Below, piece after piece: positions 1 to 8,107 of a stretch of 64,000 nt of DNA. The translations under genes were made by a program, and so were the position numbers. The stretch comes from Selenomonadales bacterium (lineage in GTDB: Bacteria; Bacillota; Negativicutes; Sporomusales; UBA7701): contig JARKNV010000043.1 of assembly GCA_029976065.1 (NCBI GenBank), positions 1-64,000 on the forward strand. The letters are read 5' to 3'. The notes beneath the pieces were generated by a model. That model worked only from the letters and a program-made list of their open reading frames with translations. It did not search any database and was not told the DNA's origin. Within the stretch, counting starts at the first letter, position 1; each line of letters starts with the position of its first letter.

Positions 1-2475
1 TCGCTGCTCACCACGCTGGCGGTCGTCTTCGGGGTGATGCTCACGTTCGGCCTCAACGGGATCCTCCCCGCGATGACCGAGGCGTTCACGCGCAACCTGC
101 TCTCCGCGGCGGGCAAGGTCGACCTGACCGTCACCAGCGCCTACAACCAGCCGTTCGGCTCCGACGTCGTCGACCGCGTGCTCGCCGTCCCGGACGTGGC
201 GACCGCCAGTCCCGGCGTGCAACGGGTGGCGCCGCTGCCGCGCAGCGCGGACGCCCCGCCGGACGCCCTCGCCCAGCTGGTCGTGGTGGGCGTCGACCTC
301 GGCACGGCCCAGGCCGTCCACGACTTCCCGCTCACCGCCGGTCGCATGCTCGCCGCGGGCGACGGCGCGTCCGTGGTTCTGAACGCCGACCTGGCCGCGG
401 AACTCGCCCTGGGGGTGGGCGACCAGCTCGTGCTGCCGTCGGCGGGCGGCACCGCGCGCTTCCGTGTCGTCGGGCTGCTGGCCACCGCCACCGTCCCCGG
501 GCAGGAACAGGTGTACCTCACCCTGCCCGCAGCCCAGCAGCTCTTCGGGCTGGGCTCCCGGATCACGCAGGTCGAGGCGGCCGTCGCCCCCGGCGCCGAC
601 CGGGCGGCCGTCGAGCGTGCCGTGGTCGCCGCGCTCGGCCCCGACTACCGGGTGGGCGGGCTCTCCAGCGAGTCGACGCTGATCGCCTCGCTCCAGGTGG
701 CGACCTTCTCGTTCAACATGTTCGGCATCTTCGCCCTCGCCACCGCGGGCTTCATCATCGCCAACTCGTTCCGCACCGTCGTGGCAGAGCGTCGCCGCGA
801 CATCGGCATGCTGCGCGCGGTCGGTACCCGGCGGCGCACCGTGATGGGCATGTTCCTTGCCGAGTCGTTGTTCCAGGGCCTGCTCGGCACCGGGCTGGGG
901 CTGCTCGCCGGCTGGGGGCTGGCCGCAGGGATGTTCGCGGTGATGGCGCCGATCTTCGAGCAGGTGATGCACTTCCGCGTCGGCGGCCCGGTCTTCGAGC
1001 CGGCCACCTGGGTGACGTCGATCGCGCTCGGGGTCGGCGTGACGGTCGCCGCCGCCATCCTCCCGGCGCGGGCGGCCGGGCGGGTCACGCCGCTGGAGGC
1101 GATGCGTCCCCAGCTCGGCGAGGTCTACGAACGCCGCGTCGGACGACGTGCCTGGGTCGGCGTCGGCCTCGTCGTGGCGTCGCTGTTCGGACTGGCCACC
1201 GGCCAGGCGAACCTCGTCGGCCTCGGCGCGGTGGTGTTCCTCGTCGGGGTCGCGCTGGTGGCCCCCGCGGTGGTGAACCCGATCGCGGACGCGGCGTCCC
1301 GGCCCCTGGAACTCGTGTTCTCGCGGGAGGGCGCGATCGCGCGCAGCAACCTCCAGCGCAACCCCGGCCGCAGCGCGATCACCGTGACCGCGGTGATGCT
1401 CGGGCTGGCGTCCATCGTGGCGACGATCAGCATGGTCACCTCGATCTTCGCCGGGTTCACCAGCTACCTCGACAAGTCGCTGAGCGCCGACTACCTGCTG
1501 ATCCCGCAGTCGATCATCCTGGGCCAGGGCAACGTTGCCGCCGGCCCGCGCCTGGCCGAGGAGGTGCGCTCCGTCCCCGGGATCGCGGCGAGTTCGACGC
1601 TCCGCCAGGCCCAGGGACGCTCCGACGGCGGCGACGTGCAGGTGATCGGGATCGATCCGGCCAGCTACCTGACGGTGGCGGCCTTCGACTGGAACTCCGG
1701 CTCGTCCGACGCCGCGGTGGCGCAACTCCGTACCGGCCGCTGGGTGATCGCCAACGGCGTCTACGCTGCCCAGCACAACCTCGTGGTCGGACAGGCGCTG
1801 GAGCTCGACACCCCCACCGGGCGGCGGGTGTACCACCTCGCCGGCGTGGGGAACGACTACCTGAACGCCAAGCTGTCCACGCTCTACACCTCGCAGCAGA
1901 ACCTCGCCCGCGACTTCGGCGTCACCGCCGACCTGCTGCTGATGGCCGACCGCAGCCCGGGAGCGGATGCGGACCAGGTGACGCGGCGCCTCGCCCGCGT
2001 GGTGAGCGGCTACCCGGCGTTCCGGCTGTACGAGTCAGCGGCCTGGCGCGCGGAGCAGATGCGGACCTTCAGCCAGACCATCGTGATCTTCGACGCACTG
2101 GTCGCGGCCCTGGCCCTGCCTTCGCTGCTCGCCCTGGTGAACACCCTGGCGATCAGCGTGCTCGGGCGGCGCCGCGAGATCGGCATGCTGCGGGCGGTCG
2201 GCGCCACGCGGCGCCAGGTGCGGCGGATGGTCATGGCGGAGTCGCTGCTGCTCTCGGTGATCGGCACCGGGTTCGGAGCCGTGGCCGGCCTGTGGCTCGG
2301 GTACGCGCTGGTCGCGGCGATGGGCGCCGTCGGGTGGCAGATGCCGTACGCGTTCCCGTGGACCGGCCTGGTGGCCACCGTGGTGGTGGGCATCACCTTC
2401 GGCGTGCTCGCAGCCCTCGGGCCCGCCCGCTCCGCGTCGCGCCTCGACGTGGTGGCCGCACTGCACCAGGAGTGA
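1..2475 (+). CDS. FtsX-family ABC transporter permease, 5' end missing
   Basis: The reading frame is open at the left edge, so the N-terminus lies outside the window; 825 codons are present. Two FtsX cores are visible, each with the cytoplasmic motif before a helix bundle (RRRDIGMLRAVGTRRRTV near residue 260; GRRREIGMLRAVGATRRQ near residue 720), separated by extracytoplasmic domains. This is the two-core layout of macrolide or lipoprotein exporter permeases that work with a separate ATPase, which would be encoded to the left. It ends about 40 bases before the TetR promoter. Codon use is strongly actinobacterial. The substrate cannot be read from the sequence. Confidence 0.9.
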   Translation, partial: SLLTTLAVVFGVMLTFGLNGILPAMTEAFTRNLLSAAGKVDLTVTSAYNQPFGSDVVDRVLAVPDVATASPGVQRVAPLPRSADAPPDALAQLVVVGVDLGTAQAVHDFPLTAGRMLAAGDGASVVLNADLAAELALGVGDQLVLPSAGGTARFRVVGLLATATVPGQEQVYLTLPAAQQLFGLGSRITQVEAAVAPGADRAAVERAVVAALGPDYRVGGLSSESTLIASLQVATFSFNMFGIFALATAGFIIANSFRTVVAERRRDIGMLRAVGTRRRTVMGMFLAESLFQGLLGTGLGLLAGWGLAAGMFAVMAPIFEQVMHFRVGGPVFEPATWVTSIALGVGVTVAAAILPARAAGRVTPLEAMRPQLGEVYERRVGRRAWVGVGLVVASLFGLATGQANLVGLGAVVFLVGVALVAPAVVNPIADAASRPLELVFSREGAIARSNLQRNPGRSAITVTAVMLGLASIVATISMVTSIFAGFTSYLDKSLSADYLLIPQSIILGQGNVAAGPRLAEEVRSVPGIAASSTLRQAQGRSDGGDVQVIGIDPASYLTVAAFDWNSGSSDAAVAQLRTGRWVIANGVYAAQHNLVVGQALELDTPTGRRVYHLAGVGNDYLNAKLSTLYTSQQNLARDFGVTADLLLMADRSPGADADQVTRRLARVVSGYPAFRLYESAAWRAEQMRTFSQTIVIFDALVAALALPSLLALVNTLAISVLGRRREIGMLRAVGATRRQVRRMVMAESLLLSVIGTGFGAVAGLWLGYALVAAMGAVGWQMPYAFPWTGLVATVVVGITFGVLAALGPARSASRLDVVAALHQE

Positions 2476-2512
2476 CGGCCGACCTCACGCCCCTGCGTCC
2501 TCGGTGCTGCGC

Positions 2513-2543
2513 TTGACGAACTGTACCTAGAGGTAGGTACAGT
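2513..2543 (+). promoter_or_regulatory. Promoter with perfect palindromic operator for the TetR-GAPDH operon
   Basis: A TTGACG -35 box (2513-2518) is followed by a perfect inverted repeat, ACTGTACCTA at 2520-2529 and TAGGTACAGT at 2534-2543, with a 4-base spacer. The repeat covers the expected -10 position, and the tetR start codon follows 7 bases later, so the mRNA is probably leaderless. This is the classic arrangement for TetR autorepression. Operator occupancy by this TetR is inferred. Confidence 0.7.
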
Positions 2544-2549
2544 GGCGGC

Positions 2550-3149
2550 ATGGAGTCCCGGGAGCGGCTGGTGGTCGCGATGAGCGAGCTGATGTGGGAG
2601 CGCGGATACGCGGCCACCAGCCCGCGGGAGGTCCGCGAGCGCTCCGGCGTCGGGCAGGGCAGCATGTACCACCACTTCCCCGGCAAGCGCGACCTCGCCC
2701 TCGCCGCCCTCCGGCGCAACTGCGCCGACCTCCTGCCCGCAACGGAGGAGCTCCTCGCCGCGCCCGGGGACCCGCTCGAGAAGCTCACGGCCTACCTCAC
2801 CCGTCCGTTGCCCGCGCTCAAGGGGTGCAAGGTCGGCCGGATGACCCAGGACCCGCTGGTGGCCGCCGACCCGGGACTGCTCGCGCCCGTCGGGGAGGCG
2901 TTCGCGAGGGTCCACCAGGCTCTGGCGGCGGTGATCGGCGAGGCGGTCGCCCTGGGCGAGCTGCGCGACGACCTCGACCCGGAGCGGATCGCCCGGTTGC
3001 TGGCGGCGTCCATCCAGGGCGGCTACGTGCTGGCGATCGCCGCGCAGGACCCCGCTCCGTTCGACGACGCGAGGGCGGGCGCCCTGGACCTGCTGCGGGC
3101 GGCGGCGCCGCCACCACGGACCGACACACAAGGAGAGGAACGACCATGA
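2550..3149 (+). CDS. TetR/AcrR-family transcriptional regulator
   Basis: 199 residues with an N-terminal TetR helix-turn-helix (about residues 10-50; motif GVGQGSMYHHFPGKRDLAL). The C-terminal ligand domain resembles the TetR_C group that follows SMYHHF-type heads. It overlaps the downstream GAPDH gene by ATGA, so the two are translationally coupled. A perfect palindrome sits over its own promoter, so autoregulation is likely. The ligand is unknown. Confidence 0.92.
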   Translation: MESRERLVVAMSELMWERGYAATSPREVRERSGVGQGSMYHHFPGKRDLALAALRRNCADLLPATEELLAAPGDPLEKLTAYLTRPLPALKGCKVGRMTQDPLVAADPGLLAPVGEAFARVHQALAAVIGEAVALGELRDDLDPERIARLLAASIQGGYVLAIAAQDPAPFDDARAGALDLLRAAAPPPRTDTQGEERP

Positions 3150-4150
3150 CCGTACGGATCGGCATCAACGGCTTCGGCCGGATCGGACGCAGCTACCTGA
3201 GGGCGGCGCTCGCCAGCTCCGCCGACGTGGAGGTGGTGGCCGTGAACGACCTCACCGACGCCGCCACGCTCGCGACCCTTCTCGAATGGGACTCGATCTC
3301 GGGCCACCTCGACGGCGTGTCCGTCGACGGCGACGTGATCACCGTCGGCGAGCGGCGCATCACGGTGCTGTCGCAGCGGGACCCGTCCGCCATCGCCTGG
3401 GGCGACCTCGGCGCGGACGTGGTGATCGAGTCCACCGGCTTCTTCACCGACGGCGCGAAGGCCCGTGCCCACCTCGACGGCGGCGCGCGCAAGGTGATCA
3501 TCTCCGCGCCGGCGAAGGGCGACGTCCCCACGTTCGTGCTGGGCGTGAACGACGACACCCTCGACCCCACGTCCGCGGACGTGTTCTCCAACGGGTCGTG
3601 CACCACGAACTCGCTGGCACCGCTGGCGAAGGTGCTCAACGACTCGTTCGGGATCGAGAGCGGGCTGATGACCACCGTCCACGCCTACACCGGCGACCAG
3701 CGGCTGCACGACGCCCCGCACTCCGACCTCCGCCGGGCGCGCGCGGCAGCCCTGTCGACGATCCCCACCTCCTCCGGGGCCGCGAAGGCGATCGGCACGG
3801 TGATCCCCGAGCTCGACGGCCGGCTGACCGGCTTCGCGCTGCGCGTCCCCGTGCCGGTGGGCTCTGTCACCGACCTGACCGTGGTGCTGAACCGCGCGGC
3901 CACCAGGGACGAGATCAACGCGGCCTTCGCCGCGGCGGCCGCGTCCGCTCCGCTCGCCGGGTACCTCCAGTACTCGGAGGCCCCGCTCGTTTCGGCGGAC
4001 ATCGTCGGCAACCCGCACTCGTCGATCTTCGACGCCCCGCTCACCGAGGTGGTCGGACGCCAGGCCAAGGTGCTCGGCTGGTACGACAACGAGTGGGCCT
4101 TCTCCCACCGCCTCGTGGAGTTCTCCGAGAGGATCGGCGCGGCACTCTGA
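3146..4150 (+). CDS. Glyceraldehyde-3-phosphate dehydrogenase paralogue
   Basis: 334 residues, normal GAPDH length. The N-terminal Rossmann motif is INGFGRIGR. The catalytic Cys lies in SNGSCTTNS (about residues 150-158), and the usual second Cys four residues downstream is Ser here. The C-terminus has the conserved WYDNEW motif. The start is ATG at 3146, with AGGAGAGG upstream and a 4-base overlap with tetR. Central gap genes usually sit with pgk and tpi; co-transcription with a TetR regulator suggests an inducible second copy, perhaps for an inhibitor or stress. That role is inference. Confidence 0.93.
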   Translation: MTVRIGINGFGRIGRSYLRAALASSADVEVVAVNDLTDAATLATLLEWDSISGHLDGVSVDGDVITVGERRITVLSQRDPSAIAWGDLGADVVIESTGFFTDGAKARAHLDGGARKVIISAPAKGDVPTFVLGVNDDTLDPTSADVFSNGSCTTNSLAPLAKVLNDSFGIESGLMTTVHAYTGDQRLHDAPHSDLRRARAAALSTIPTSSGAAKAIGTVIPELDGRLTGFALRVPVPVGSVTDLTVVLNRAATRDEINAAFAAAAASAPLAGYLQYSEAPLVSADIVGNPHSSIFDAPLTEVVGRQAKVLGWYDNEWAFSHRLVEFSERIGAAL

Positions 4151-4155
4151 CGCTC

Positions 4156-4172
4156 TCGCCGTCCGGCGGCGA
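4156..4172. terminator. Short GC hairpin between convergent genes
   Basis: TCGCCG and CGGCGA pair across a 5-base loop in the 31-base gap between the GAPDH and glycosyltransferase genes. There is no T tract, so intrinsic termination is weakly supported. Confidence 0.3.
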
Positions 4173-4181
4173 CGGCTCGCC

Positions 4182-5399
4182 TCAGCCGTGGCCGCCGACG
4201 GCCGCCTCGATCCGGGCCCGCGCCGAGGCCACCCCGTCCTCGCCGGCCAGAGCGGCGCGGATCCTCCGTGCCGCCGGCACCAGTGCGTCGACCTGCGCCA
4301 GCGAGGCGGCCAGCCCGTCCGCGGTGAGGGAGGACAACGTCGGGGGCGCCACCCCGAGCTCGTGGAGGCGGCGCGCCCAGAAGGGCTGGTCGCCGAAGAA
4401 GGGGTGGACGACCTGGGGGACGCCCGCCCGCAACGCCGCCGCAACGGTGCCGACGCCGCCGTGGTGGACGATCGCTGCGACCCGCGGCAGCACGGAGGCG
4501 AAGGGGACGGCGTCGACGACGTGGATGTCCTCCGCGGCGGACGTCGCACCCAACCCCGCCCAGCCGGAGACGATCAGCCCCCGCCGCCCGGCCCTCCTCA
4601 ACCCGGCGACCACCTCCGCGGCCAGAGCAGCGGGGTCCCGGTGGGTCATGCTGCCGAAGCCGACGAGGACCGGTGGCGGGCCGTCGTCGAGGAATGCCTC
4701 CAGAGCCGGCGACGCGTGCCAGTCCTGCGCCGCGGGTACCGTCCAGAAGCCCAGTGGTGCCGCGGAGGCGGGCCAGTCCGACGGAGCGGGGAGCAGGTGG
4801 GAGCTCCACGCGCTCAGGATGCCGCCGGCGGCGACGAGGGACGCGAAGCGGGGTGCCCGTGACGCAAGGCCCAGCCTCTCTGCGCGCCAGCGCGCCACCA
4901 TGCCGCGCCAGGGCCGTTCGACGGCATCGGAGAGCGACCAGGCGAGCCGCGCGAGGGCCCGGGGGGTCCGCGCCGGAGCCAGCGGGCTGGCGAACGCCGA
5001 GGTCGCAGGCACCGTCGGGATCAGCTGCGCAGGGATCGCGGGCACGCCGAGCTTCTCCGCGATGGAGGCCCCGCCGAGGGTCTTCTGGGTGAACACCACG
5101 ACGTCCGCGCGCGTCCCGGCGAGCGACGCGAGGTCGTCGAGCCATCGCTGCAGGTAGGGCCGCGCCCGCGACGCGGCCGTGATCGCCGCCCACGTCCCTG
5201 CGCCGACGAGTTCGTCCTGGAGCACGAACAGGCTGTCATCGAGACCGACGAACTCGGCTCCGACCTCGGCGGAGAGGGCGGCGAAGCGGCGCGGGGCGGC
5301 GACCGTCGCCTCATGGCCGGCCTCGGTGAGACCCCGGGCCAGGGCGAGGAACGGCTGGACGTCGCCCCGGCTGCCGGTCGTCAGCAGAAGGACCTTCAC
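4182..5399 (-). CDS. Family 1 (UGT/macrolide-type) glycosyltransferase
   Basis: 405 residues. The N-terminus (VLLLTTGSRGDVQPFLALARGL) is the GT1 acceptor-domain start. The C-terminal signature, with HHGGVGT and GVPQVVHPFFGDQPFW (about residues 315-345), is the nucleotide-sugar-binding motif of UDP-glycosyltransferases. The GTG start at 5399 is chosen because it overlaps the regulator's stop as GTGA and follows GGGAGG. Relatives glycosylate macrolides, sterols or other hydrophobic small molecules; the acceptor here is unknown. A resistance or detoxification role is inferred from the MarR-type partner. Confidence 0.88.
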   Translation of the reverse strand: MKVLLLTTGSRGDVQPFLALARGLTEAGHEATVAAPRRFAALSAEVGAEFVGLDDSLFVLQDELVGAGTWAAITAASRARPYLQRWLDDLASLAGTRADVVVFTQKTLGGASIAEKLGVPAIPAQLIPTVPATSAFASPLAPARTPRALARLAWSLSDAVERPWRGMVARWRAERLGLASRAPRFASLVAAGGILSAWSSHLLPAPSDWPASAAPLGFWTVPAAQDWHASPALEAFLDDGPPPVLVGFGSMTHRDPAALAAEVVAGLRRAGRRGLIVSGWAGLGATSAAEDIHVVDAVPFASVLPRVAAIVHHGGVGTVAAALRAGVPQVVHPFFGDQPFWARRLHELGVAPPTLSSLTADGLAASLAQVDALVPAARRIRAALAGEDGVASARARIEAAVGGHG

Positions 5400-5854
5400 C
5401 GGATCGCCTCCCACTCGTCCAGCAGTTCGGGGAAGCGGCGGGCCATGAAGGCGTAGAGGTCCCGCATGCGCTCCAGCCTCTGCCGGGGAACCGGGTCGTC
5501 ACCGACCAGTTGGAGACCGTGGGCTGCCAGTTCCTCGAAGCGCCGGAGCTCGGCCATCTTCGCCCGGAAGGCCACGCCGAACACATCCTCGCCCGCGGCG
5601 AACCGGTCCCGCCGCGCCCCCGGGGGGCGGACCCGGACGACCAGCCCCAGCAATTCCAGCTTCTGGAGGGCGACGCTCACGCTGCTCTTGGCCGCTCCGA
5701 CGGCCGATGCCAGCTCACCCGGCGACGCGCCGTCCGCCCCGGCGGTGAGCAACCAGCCCACCACCCGGCCCGCCGTGGGACTCAGGCCCATGCCCTCGAA
5801 GTAGCGCCCGACCTCGTCCGCGTACGCCGCACGGGCGGCCTCCCGTTCCTCCAT
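5396..5854 (-). CDS. GbsR/MarR-type winged-helix transcriptional regulator
   Basis: 152 residues. It has a winged-helix core (about residues 25-85; SPGELASAVGAAKSSVSVALQKLELLG) followed by a helical C-terminus like that of GbsR/MarR proteins adjacent to transporters or glycosyltransferases. It overlaps the glycosyltransferase start by 4 bases. An inverted repeat between its -35 and -10 boxes suggests autorepression. Confidence 0.87.
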   Translation of the reverse strand: MEEREAARAAYADEVGRYFEGMGLSPTAGRVVGWLLTAGADGASPGELASAVGAAKSSVSVALQKLELLGLVVRVRPPGARRDRFAAGEDVFGVAFRAKMAELRRFEELAAHGLQLVGDDPVPRQRLERMRDLYAFMARRFPELLDEWEAIR

Positions 5855-5862
5855 GCCTCGAT

Positions 5863-5890
5863 GTTATCGCGTTCGGAACGATCCGAACAA
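5863..5890 (-). promoter_or_regulatory. Promoter and palindromic operator of the MarR-glycosyltransferase operon
   Basis: On the minus strand, TTGTTC (5885-5890) and GATAAC (5863-5868) are separated by 16 bases. The inverted repeat GTTCGG/CCGAAC (5871-5876, 5883-5888) fills the spacer. The start codon at 5854 lies 8 bases past the -10, so the mRNA is probably leaderless. Binding by the adjacent regulator is inferred. Confidence 0.55.
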
Positions 5891-5945
5891 GATGGACGGC
5901 TCGGGACCCACCCCAGAAGGCGACGGGTCGCGCCCGTCCCCCGGC

Positions 5946-6371
5946 TCAGGAGGCGAGGAGCCCGTCGATCCGCTGCGCGAGGACGCCCTCCGGCTGGGCG
6001 CCGACGATCCTGGCCACTGTCCGCCCTCCCCTGGTCATCACCAGGGTGGGGATGCTCCGGGCATCGAAGCGGGCAGCGGCGCGCGGGTTGTCGTCCACGT
6101 TGACCTTCACGACCTTGATCCGGCCGGCGTAGCGCACGGACAGTCGTTGCAGGATCGGGGCGACCATCCGGCACGGCCCGCACCAGGGCGCCCAGAGGTC
6201 GATCAGCACCAGGACGGAGGTGTCGAGGGCGGCGGCGAGGTTGTCGTCCGTGGCGTCCACCAGCCACGGAAGGGGTTCGTGGCAGGAGGCGCACTGGGGC
6301 CGTCCCGACGCCACGACAGGGACGCGGTTCTTCGTGCCGCACGACCCACAGGCGGCGATGCGAGCGCTCAT
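5946..6371 (-). CDS. Thioredoxin with N-terminal zinc ribbon (thioredoxin 2 type)
   Basis: 141 residues. CxxC pairs at residues 8-11 and 27-30 form the zinc ribbon typical of thioredoxin 2. The thioredoxin fold follows, with WCGPC at residues 63-66 and the cis-Pro motif SIPTLV. It is a cytoplasmic disulfide reductase. Its start codon lies only about 20 bases from the junction with AT-rich DNA, so its native promoter appears to be missing. Confidence 0.93.
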   Translation of the reverse strand: MSARIAACGSCGTKNRVPVVASGRPQCASCHEPLPWLVDATDDNLAAALDTSVLVLIDLWAPWCGPCRMVAPILQRLSVRYAGRIKVVKVNVDDNPRAAARFDARSIPTLVMTRGGRTVARIVGAQPEGVLAQRIDGLLAS

Positions 6372-6387
6372 GCCCCCAACCTAGCCC

Positions 6388-6402
6388 GCCCCGCATGCAG
6401 GA
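6388..6402. other. Abrupt junction between actinobacterial and Firmicute-type DNA
   Basis: Left of about 6395 the sequence is very GC-rich actinobacterial DNA. Right of it the sequence is AT-rich and starts inside an HD-GYP domain: the frame reads normally up to KVGVLH and then becomes unrelated residues from the 5' flank of the thioredoxin gene. No transposon end, integrase or tRNA lies at the joint. The shared bases CTGCA may be microhomology. Either an assembly chimera or a real recombination; the former seems more likely. Confidence 0.8.
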
Positions 6403-7051
6403 CTCCAACTTTAATTGAGTTCGGCATTGATTTAATCTCGGATAGATATTTATAGCTAAACGCACTATGCCTTCTCATCGTGCACATTTCTTCGCCGTTT
6501 AATTTACTTGGCTTATTTAATATCTCTAGCGGAATAATTGCTTTTCCAATGTCATGTAGCAACCCAGCAAGCATTAAATTTCCGACCTCTTCATTGTCAT
6601 AACCTAGCCAACTGCCGATTATAGCAGCGATTGCGCCAACCTTCACGCAATGGCGGTATGTAGACTCAGATCTATTTTTTACCATGTTAATGATATGGGC
6701 CGTATCAGCTATACTTTCCATCAATGGTGAATTACCTTTATTGATTCCAACTATCCGTGTGACCGGCATTTGAGTTAACGCGCACTCAGTTTTGTCAAAA
6801 GCATGTAATAGTTCGCCAATAATCTTTTGTCTTGAACAGAACTTTTCTTGGCAATCTTCGTCTATTGGAAGCAATTTATCCGTCCCAGATATTATATAGA
6901 TATCTTGGGAAGCCAGGTTAATCAAGGAGTTTATATGCTCATTAGTTAAAATTGTACCTTTTTTGATTAATATTCTTCCGCTGTCAAGAATAATATCGCG
7001 TCCAAGTACCATACCCGATGTAATGTTTCTTGTACTTACAGGAAAAATCAT
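6395..7051 (-). pseudogene. HD-GYP domain protein, C-terminally truncated at the junction
   Basis: About 218 native residues remain. The N-terminal region (SGMVLGRDIILDSGRILIKKG) resembles the start of many HD-GYP proteins. The HD domain has LLHDIGK near residues 164-170, but the sequence stops before the GYP motif and the remaining metal ligands. The last nine codons before the stop at 6368 come from foreign DNA. An intact protein would be a c-di-GMP phosphodiesterase. The start is ATG at 7051 with AAAGGAGATGAT upstream, and a c-di-GMP-I riboswitch and terminator lie in its leader. Confidence 0.85.
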
Positions 7052-7084
7052 TATTTAGATCATCTCCTTTCTCGTCTAGTAAAC

Positions 7085-7116
7085 ATAATAAAACCCGGAT
7101 ATCGACACCGGGTTAT
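7085..7116 (-). terminator. Riboswitch expression-platform terminator
   Basis: On the minus strand AACCCGG and CCGGGTT pair around a 9-base loop and are followed by a T-rich run (TTTATTATGTTT). It lies between the c-di-GMP-I aptamer and the HD-GYP start, so it is the likely switching terminator. Confidence 0.75.
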
Positions 7117-7126
7117 AAACAAATAT

Positions 7127-7215
7127 GTTGCAACCTGGCGATCGTAGAGATATCTTTAGACCCATGGCTTTGCGTCCTTATCTTTCGATAAGTTTGCCAG
7201 TATTATCTTGTTCAT
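7127..7215 (-). promoter_or_regulatory. Cyclic di-GMP-I (GEMM) riboswitch
   Basis: The minus strand contains the conserved core in order: GGCAAAC, a stem capped by a GAAA tetraloop, GGACGCAAAGCCA, GGGTCTAA, then a variable second stem and the closing GGTTGC. These match the GEMM-I consensus (GNRA tetraloop, GACGCAAAGCC, closing helix). It precedes a terminator and the HD-GYP gene, so c-di-GMP would control expression of a c-di-GMP-degrading enzyme. The outer boundary at 7215 is approximate. Confidence 0.88.
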
Positions 7216-7249
7216 CGTAAAGGTGCAACTAGACTTTTGGGTGAATGCT

Positions 7250-8107
7250 TCAAGCACTTTCGCTGTCAATTGTTTGCTCTAAGGTTTTGAGTCCGGAACT
7301 GTCTTTCTTCGCCGCCGTAGATGCAAGGCTGGCCTTGTTGATTAACGACGCCAATAATCGGCCATGCGAAAGGGACCGGTCACTTACCCGGCCTGCGGTG
7401 GCAACACCAACAGACATGGTCACCGGTATGGTATCCGGAAAATGATACCCGGCCACAATCTGTCTTAAGTCATTTGCCAACGTTGTAATGTCTTCTCGGG
7501 AGCATGTCATAAGGGTGATAAATTCGTCGCCGCCATACCGGCACAGGATTGCCCCTGGCGGCGTATGCGCTTGTAGAAGCGCACCAAATTCTTTCAATAT
7601 GAGATCACCTTTAACGTGACCATATTGCTTGTTAATCTCCCCGAAATTATCGATGTCAGCAAATACCATAGATATTTCCTGGCCGGACGCCATAAGTTTC
7701 AGCGCGTTATAATAAAGATAATCCGTCCTATATAGCCCGGTAAGTAGATCTGTATGTTTCCCTAATTCTTGCTTTATAACGGTCGGAGTTACAATTCCCT
7801 TTAACACATCATGTTCGCACACCAGAAGGGCTGATAATCTATCTTGCTCCATAAGTTCCCTAGCACGCCAGAGAGGCATGTCCGGTTCTACATATGTAAA
7901 ATTCCCACTCATCGCATCGGCCGCAATACGATTCGGGTGCGCCCGCATAGTGTCTTGCCAAGACAATACGCCCACTACTTGTCCTTCATCAATTACCGGA
8001 AAGCAGTCTTGCTCTCTTTCAAAAAATAAAGATTTTACCTGTCGGAGGCCGGCCGTTGCCTCGACGGTCTCCGGAGTAATCATGAAATCAACTATCTTTC
8101 TAATCAT
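7250..8107 (-). CDS. CBS-pair diguanylate cyclase
   Basis: 285 residues. Residues 1-110 form a tandem CBS pair that may bind a nucleotide. Residues 120-275 form a GGDEF domain with an intact active site (YGGDEF at 191-196) and metal-binding DIDNFG. The inhibitory RxxD site that normally lies five residues before GGDEF is absent (Pro and Ala at those positions), so product inhibition may be lost. No membrane segments. It overlaps the upstream 116-residue gene by 4 bases (ATGA), implying a two-gene unit. Confidence 0.9.
   Translation of the reverse strand: MIRKIVDFMITPETVEATAGLRQVKSLFFEREQDCFPVIDEGQVVGVLSWQDTMRAHPNRIAADAMSGNFTYVEPDMPLWRARELMEQDRLSALLVCEHDVLKGIVTPTVIKQELGKHTDLLTGLYRTDYLYYNALKLMASGQEISMVFADIDNFGEINKQYGHVKGDLILKEFGALLQAHTPPGAILCRYGGDEFITLMTCSREDITTLANDLRQIVAGYHFPDTIPVTMSVGVATAGRVSDRSLSHGRLLASLINKASLASTAAKKDSSGLKTLEQTIDSESA

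Noticed and set aside
3286-5157. Long plus-strand frame across the GAPDH gene and into the glycosyltransferase region
   Set aside because: Out of frame with GAPDH, antisense to the glycosyltransferase gene, and rich in Arg, Pro and Gly.
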